Shown: positions 59,011 to 64,000 of the stretch, piece by piece
Layout of the letters: every line of letters starts with the position of its first letter
Numbering within the stretch: position 1 is the stretch's first letter
Assembly: GCA_903873165.1 (NCBI GenBank)
Contig: CAIQNQ010000137.1
Location: forward strand, 1 to 64,000
Origin: an uncultured Methylococcaceae bacterium
Lineage (GTDB): Bacteria > Pseudomonadota > Gammaproteobacteria > Methylococcales > Methylomonadaceae
DNA length: 64,000 bases
Reading direction: 5' to 3'
Translations under genes and position numbers: made by a program
Notes under the pieces: generated by a model
Databases searched by the model: none
Seen by the model: only the letters and a program-made list of their open reading frames with translations
Told to the model about the DNA's origin: nothing

Positions 59011-59766
59011 TTAGAAATTAATAAACAACGACCCCATGATTAAATGATGCATGGTGTTCGTAGTATGGCTATTGTCATCTAAGTATTGATTTAAATAACC
59101 CGCTTCAGTTCTAAAGTTTTTATTAAAAGTCCAGCCTAAGCCTGCAAAGGCACGGTTTTGATCAAATCCATAATCTCCGCCTGCTTTGGTACTGTTCGCG
59201 CGAACGAAAAACTCATCCCAGGCTATAACACTCAAACGGGGTTCAAACTCAATTGGGTGTAAAAATCTCACCATTTGTCTGGGGCGAACTCGGACTTGTT
59301 CACCATTTCCAGGTAAGAAGTTGGTTTCAATCATAGTTCTAAAGGTTACAGTCCCTAAGCTCGTGGGTAGTACGTAACGAAATGCTGGCCAGACATCTTG
59401 TTGAGCTTTGTAGGGTTGCACAACGCCAGCTTTTATTTGTTGGGTTGGCAAAAATGTATAACCTGCCCAAATCGTGGCTCTATCACTGATAGAATAACCT
59501 AGTGCAGTACGTGCCATGCCTTGATACCAGTGATTCCAATCATCATCCCATCTTGATTGACCTTCCACCCATACTCGAGTTTTTTCTAAAGAGGGATCAA
59601 CTGATTTTAAACTGCCTTCGGCTACCACTTGTAACCAACTGCCGGCATCTTGCAGTAAATCATCTTGTGCTGAAACAGTAGGTGCGGCGTTGATAGGGTT
59701 TACAACAAAGCAAAATACTAGTAATAAAAGTACCGTTTTAAACGGATTGTAAGGATTAATTTTCAT
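59011..59766 (-). CDS. DUF2490 family protein, exported
   Basis: Signal peptide; WVEGQSRWDDDWNHWYQGMARTALGYSISDRATIWAGYTFLPT beta-rich outer membrane-like pattern. Confidence 0.75.
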   Translation of the reverse strand: MKINPYNPFKTVLLLLVFCFVVNPINAAPTVSAQDDLLQDAGSWLQVVAEGSLKSVDPSLEKTRVWVEGQSRWDDDWNHWYQGMARTALGYSISDRATIWAGYTFLPTQQIKAGVVQPYKAQQDVWPAFRYVLPTSLGTVTFRTMIETNFLPGNGEQVRVRPRQMVRFLHPIEFEPRLSVIAWDEFFVRANSTKAGGDYGFDQNRAFAGLGWTFNKNFRTEAGYLNQYLDDNSHTTNTMHHLIMGSLFINF

Positions 59767-59853
59767 ATCGATTTATGGTTTTAACGGCGTAGAGCGTTAC
59801 CAAGCCAAGTACTAGACTGATAACGCTAAGTTAGAATGGAATTAAAGCTGAGT

Positions 59854-61482
59854 TTAACTTTTAAGTTTACGGACTGCTAACGGGTGATCAGAATAAGCCT
59901 CGTGTTTATCTAAGCCTTGTAAGATACATTTACCGCCATTGTTTTGATAGTTTTGTTCAAAATCATGGAAGAATTCCATCACAGTATGGTCAATGAGGGA
60001 CGCTTGATCCAATTTTATGATGATTGTTTTACCGTCTTCTAAAGTCGCTAATTCTGTTTTAAGTTTCAAGAAGTTTGAAAAGATAGCAGATCCTAAAATA
60101 GTCACTACTATTTCATTGTTAACACTTTTTGAGATAGTGTAATTAATTTTAAATAGTTGGATAAATTCAACGCCACGGAAAATATGCACCGCGAATTTAG
60201 CACCAATACCAATGAACACTCCAACCAATAAATCAGTCGCCAAAACGCCGATAATAGTAACAATGAATAAAAATAATTGTTCCTTTCCAATATGTGCAAC
60301 ATGGGCAAATGAAGCAGGTGATGCTAAGCGAAAGCCAGTAAATACTAGTAATGCAGCAAGTGCTGCATTGGGGATGCTATGAATTATCTGTGGAAATAAC
60401 ATCACAAATAATAGTAAAAAAGTGCCGTGGAAAAAATTGGCCCATTGCGTTTTAGCACCATTATTGACGTTAGCAGAACTACGCACAATTTCTGCAATCA
60501 TAGGTAAGCCACCGACTAAACCCGATACAAGATTACCAATACCAACGGCTGTTAAATCTTTATCAAGGTTAGCATGACGTTTGTATGGGTCTAATTTATC
60601 AACCGCCATAGCACTTAATAAGCTTTCTAAACTACCTACTAAACTGATACTGATGACAGCTTCCCAAAATTCTAAGGTGCCAAATTTAGAAAAGTCTGGG
60701 AAAGCAAAGCTTGATATAAAGTTATCAGAGATGGCAACTAGATATTTAGGGCCAACAGTTTGTTCCGGTGAGTTTGCAAAGAATGTATAGGTATGTTCTT
60801 GATCTAATGCAAAATATTTGGCTAAGCTTATGCCCACTACTACTACTATTAGGGGGGCAGGAATCTTTTTAATCGTTGGGTTTTTAACAAATGTCCAAGC
60901 AATTAATATCGCTAGGCCGGTAAGACCAATAATAGCGATTTCATAATTTGGATTTAAAATACTGTGTGGCACTTGAGCGATAGTTGATAACAAGCTGCTA
61001 CCTTTAACGGGCGCTTGACCTAACATGGTGTGTACTTGTTTGGCCATGATAATGATACCAATAGCAGCTAACATACCGTGTACTACCGAAGCAGGAAAAA
61101 ATGAGCTTAATCGTCCTGCTTTAAATATGCCTAATAACACTTGGATGGCGCTAGCAACCACAATAGCAGCAAGTGCGTAATGATATCCTGCAATAAGGTC
61201 GCCTTGACCCAGCTCTTCAACCGCTCCCAAAACAACGACAATTAAACCAGCAGCTGGGCCATTAATGGTAACAAATGAACCATTGATACGAGAAACTAAC
61301 ATACCACCAATAATGGCAGTGATAATACCTGCTGAAGGTGGAAATCCAGAAGCTACTGAAATGCCAAGGCAAAGCGGCAAGGCGATTAGAAAAACTAAAA
61401 AGCCCGATAACAAATCACTACGCCAGTTTTCTGTTAAGCCGGCTAAGCCTGTTTTCGGTAATGTTGCAGAATTATTACTCAT
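59854..61482 (-). CDS. SulP family anion transporter with STAS domain
   Basis: NWRSDLLSGFLVFLIALPLCLGISVASGFPPSAGIITAIIGG ... C-terminal STAS-like IIIKLDQASLIDHTVMEFFHDF. Confidence 0.92.
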   Translation of the reverse strand: MSNNSATLPKTGLAGLTENWRSDLLSGFLVFLIALPLCLGISVASGFPPSAGIITAIIGGMLVSRINGSFVTINGPAAGLIVVVLGAVEELGQGDLIAGYHYALAAIVVASAIQVLLGIFKAGRLSSFFPASVVHGMLAAIGIIIMAKQVHTMLGQAPVKGSSLLSTIAQVPHSILNPNYEIAIIGLTGLAILIAWTFVKNPTIKKIPAPLIVVVVGISLAKYFALDQEHTYTFFANSPEQTVGPKYLVAISDNFISSFAFPDFSKFGTLEFWEAVISISLVGSLESLLSAMAVDKLDPYKRHANLDKDLTAVGIGNLVSGLVGGLPMIAEIVRSSANVNNGAKTQWANFFHGTFLLLFVMLFPQIIHSIPNAALAALLVFTGFRLASPASFAHVAHIGKEQLFLFIVTIIGVLATDLLVGVFIGIGAKFAVHIFRGVEFIQLFKINYTISKSVNNEIVVTILGSAIFSNFLKLKTELATLEDGKTIIIKLDQASLIDHTVMEFFHDFEQNYQNNGGKCILQGLDKHEAYSDHPLAVRKLKS

Positions 61483-61840
61483 TGAGTTCCTCGTTAATGA
61501 AGTTAGTCTATTTGTTCATTATCAGCAATTAACATACCAGAAGATTTATAATGACTTAGTTTTATGATTTTAAAGTTTTAATGCTACTTTTTTATAAATT
61601 AACCAGGTGTTTTGGTTGGTTAAAAGGTGTAAATAAACCACTGAGCGGGTTATTTGCACCAAAAATATCTAGTAATATTTGGTTTTTGGGTATCTATGAT
61701 TTTATGGGGTTAAATATGGCTTTGCGCACTGTGTTAAAATCGCCAAAATTGAATTTTGTATTCATATTATTCACAGAGTGGCATGATCTGTTTTGGACAA
61801 ATATAGACTTGCTAGACGATACTTAGCTAAGAATTAAGTA

Positions 61841-62962
61841 ATGAGAACGCTTAAGATGTATAAAAAAAAATGGTTTACAGTGCTTGATAGGTTAATCGTG
61901 TATGAGTTGTTTAAAACGTTAGTATCCGTATTACTTGTTTTAGTCGTCATTATAGTGAGTCGAGGTTTCATTAGAATATTAGACCAAGCTATTGCCGGTA
62001 TGATTCCAAATGATGCACTGTTAAGTATATTAGCCTATAAAACGATTACAACTACGGCAGAGTTATTTCCTCCGGCTGTATTTATGACGATTTTGATGGT
62101 GTTGGGTCGTATGTATCGAGATCAGGAAATGTCGGCTATTTCATCAGCGGGCGGTGGTGTAGTCACTTTATATAAAGCGGTTTTTATGATGATCATCCCT
62201 GTGGTTTTTTTGGGAGCTGTATTCGCTTTATATATAACGCCGTGGGCAGAGGCTCAAGTTGATCTGGTGATGAAAAAAGGTGAAGAGTCTGCAGATATAC
62301 GCGGGATTACTGCCGGTAAATTTACGCAATATAGACAAGGTGATTTAGTCTTTTATATTGAAAAGGTAACGAATGACGGAACATTGCAAAATGTTTTCTT
62401 GCAAAATAATGAACACGGCAATGTCGCTATTATTAGTGCAAAAAATGCCGTTATAAAAGATTTAGATGACGGGCGTTACATCATTTTTTCAAATGGCGAG
62501 CAGGTTAAAGGTCAACCAGGGCAGCTTGATTACGTCATAGAAAAATTTGATGATTATGCTTTCAGAATTGAGGCTAAAACAGCTGTGCTTAAGTTTAATC
62601 GCCATGCCTTAACGATCGATACCTTAGTCGATAGTGACGTTGTTTTAGATAAAACCGAACTACTGAGGCGCATTGCGATTCCACTAGGTGCTTTGCTGTT
62701 AGCATTTATCGGTGTACCGATTGCCCAGATATCTCCCCGAGGTGGCGTTTATGGCAATATGCTGATGGGTTTTCTTATTTACTTTAGTTACGGAAACTTT
62801 GTAAGGGTGAGTCAAAGTTGGGTGGAAAATAACACCATCCCTCTGTGGTTGGGTGCTGCAATGGTGAATTTCATTCTATTTCTATTAGGAGTTATCTTAC
62901 TGATTCGCCTATGTGGTTGGCAGTGGCTACTCTTAAATATTAAAGCAAAGGTTATGAAGTGA
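61841..62962 (+). CDS. lptF: LPS export ABC transporter permease LptF
   Basis: RLIVYELFKTLVSVLLVLVVIIVSRGFIRILDQAIAG ... RMYRDQEMSAISSAGGG. Confidence 0.92.
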   Translation: MRTLKMYKKKWFTVLDRLIVYELFKTLVSVLLVLVVIIVSRGFIRILDQAIAGMIPNDALLSILAYKTITTTAELFPPAVFMTILMVLGRMYRDQEMSAISSAGGGVVTLYKAVFMMIIPVVFLGAVFALYITPWAEAQVDLVMKKGEESADIRGITAGKFTQYRQGDLVFYIEKVTNDGTLQNVFLQNNEHGNVAIISAKNAVIKDLDDGRYIIFSNGEQVKGQPGQLDYVIEKFDDYAFRIEAKTAVLKFNRHALTIDTLVDSDVVLDKTELLRRIAIPLGALLLAFIGVPIAQISPRGGVYGNMLMGFLIYFSYGNFVRVSQSWVENNTIPLWLGAAMVNFILFLLGVILLIRLCGWQWLLLNIKAKVMK

Positions 62963-64000
62963 ACGTTTTAAATAAATACATCGCACTAGAGGTTTTAAAA
63001 GGCGCTTTTATTACGCAAATAGTTTTACTGACCTTATTTAATTTATTTACGTTTACTGATGAACTTAAGCACTTAGGTGAAGGCAATTATAGACTCAAAG
63101 AGATTCTATATTATGTGCTGTTAACTTCACCCGGTGTGTTTTATGAGTTACTCCCCGCTTCAGCGTTATTAGGTAGTTTATTTGTCTTAGGTTCTATGGG
63201 CAATAATCGGGAGTTAATTGCCATGCGAGCAGCCGGATTATCAGTGTTCGGTATTATTAAAGCGGTTATGTTAGCAGGGTGTGTACTGGTTATGATTGCA
63301 TTGATCGTAGGTGAGTTTATCGCACCAACCGCACAGCGTATGGCGCATATATCGAGAGTTTCAGCCCAAAATACTCAGATTAATGTGAGCGCAGAATATG
63401 GTTTGTGGCTACGGGAAGGCAAAAAGTTTATTAATATTAAACAAGTCGTCGGTGATGGGAGTTTAGCTGACTTAGTGATTTATGAATTTGATGATGATTT
63501 ACATATCCATAAAGCGATTCATGTGGATCAAGCCATCTATTTAGGCAACCAAGAATGGCAGATGAATAATATTGTTGCTTCTGAAATATCCATTCAGCAA
63601 ATGACATCAAGTTATGAAGAAACTCAGATATGGAAATCTTCCATTGCACCAAATCTATTAAAGATTGTAGCAATATTGCCTAATAACCTCTCAATGTATG
63701 ATTTAGCGGGATACGTTAAATTTTTAAAGAAAAATAATCAAAAATCCCATTTATATGAAGCGGCTTTTTGGGGGCGTATCGTTAATCCTTTAGTGACATT
63801 TATTATGTTGTTATTGGCAACTCCTTTTGTCATTGGCATAAAAAGAGGGGTAAGCGTAGGTGAAAGAATGATGCTGGGGGTGCTTATTGGAATGGGCTTT
63901 AATATAATAGATAAAACGGTAGGGCATCTGGGATTGATTTATGGACTGAGTCCACCTTTGATGGCATTTGCACCCAGTATTGCTGTATTGCTCATTGCTT
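62959..64000 (+). CDS. lptG: LPS export ABC transporter permease LptG (runs off window end)
   Basis: GTG start overlapping the lptF stop (GTGA); VNVLNKYIALEVLKGAFITQIVLLTLFNLFTFTDEL ... NNRELIAMRAAGLSV. Absent from the ORF track because it has no stop inside the window. Confidence 0.92.
   Translation, partial: MNVLNKYIALEVLKGAFITQIVLLTLFNLFTFTDELKHLGEGNYRLKEILYYVLLTSPGVFYELLPASALLGSLFVLGSMGNNRELIAMRAAGLSVFGIIKAVMLAGCVLVMIALIVGEFIAPTAQRMAHISRVSAQNTQINVSAEYGLWLREGKKFINIKQVVGDGSLADLVIYEFDDDLHIHKAIHVDQAIYLGNQEWQMNNIVASEISIQQMTSSYEETQIWKSSIAPNLLKIVAILPNNLSMYDLAGYVKFLKKNNQKSHLYEAAFWGRIVNPLVTFIMLLLATPFVIGIKRGVSVGERMMLGVLIGMGFNIIDKTVGHLGLIYGLSPPLMAFAPSIAVLLIA

Noticed and set aside
1-64000. CRISPR arrays, retrons, prophage or complete defence operons
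   Set aside because: No regularly spaced direct repeats, reverse transcriptase, phage structural genes or intact R-M/defence operon were recognised in either the ORF track or the sequence.

Overview
The window looks like a gammaproteobacterial chromosome segment (Methylococcales-like by gene content; this is inference, no marker was checked). Most of it is housekeeping: phoBR, an fsa-like transaldolase, hypE, a YcbB-type L,D-transpeptidase with a YcbK-type DUF882 protein, ftsH, nrdR-ribD-ribE-ribB(X)-ribH-nusB-thiL-pgpA, a fimT/pilV/W/X/E minor pilin cluster, ogt, xerD, an lpxA-like gene, clpB, mltD, a methyltransferase, rnhA, eutBC, rlmA, MFS and CDF transporters, a SulP transporter, lptF and partial lptG. 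Accessory regions are: decayed Rpn/DUF2887 nuclease relics (about 0.35-1.5 kb); a DUF1704 (QEGLA/MATCAP-like) gene beside a 1374-aa SNF2 helicase; about 1 kb of structured non-coding DNA before an RpoD-like alternative sigma factor and ftsH; a secreted Ig-like/glycosidase-like protein beside five phosphorelay proteins (21.8-35.0 kb); and a relic of a type I restriction locus (HsdS C-terminus plus fic N-terminus) between rnhA and eutC. The best non-genic signal is a dispersed miniature element with TIR GTAATTATT(T)CAG and core CTCCCCTAACCCCTCTTTGTTAAAGAGGGGG. It has five full or partial copies, one with a perfect 8-bp flanking duplication, and every copy lies within about 30 bp of a stop codon. 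No tRNA, rRNA or CRISPR array was recognised. All family assignments come from reading motifs by eye; no search was run.
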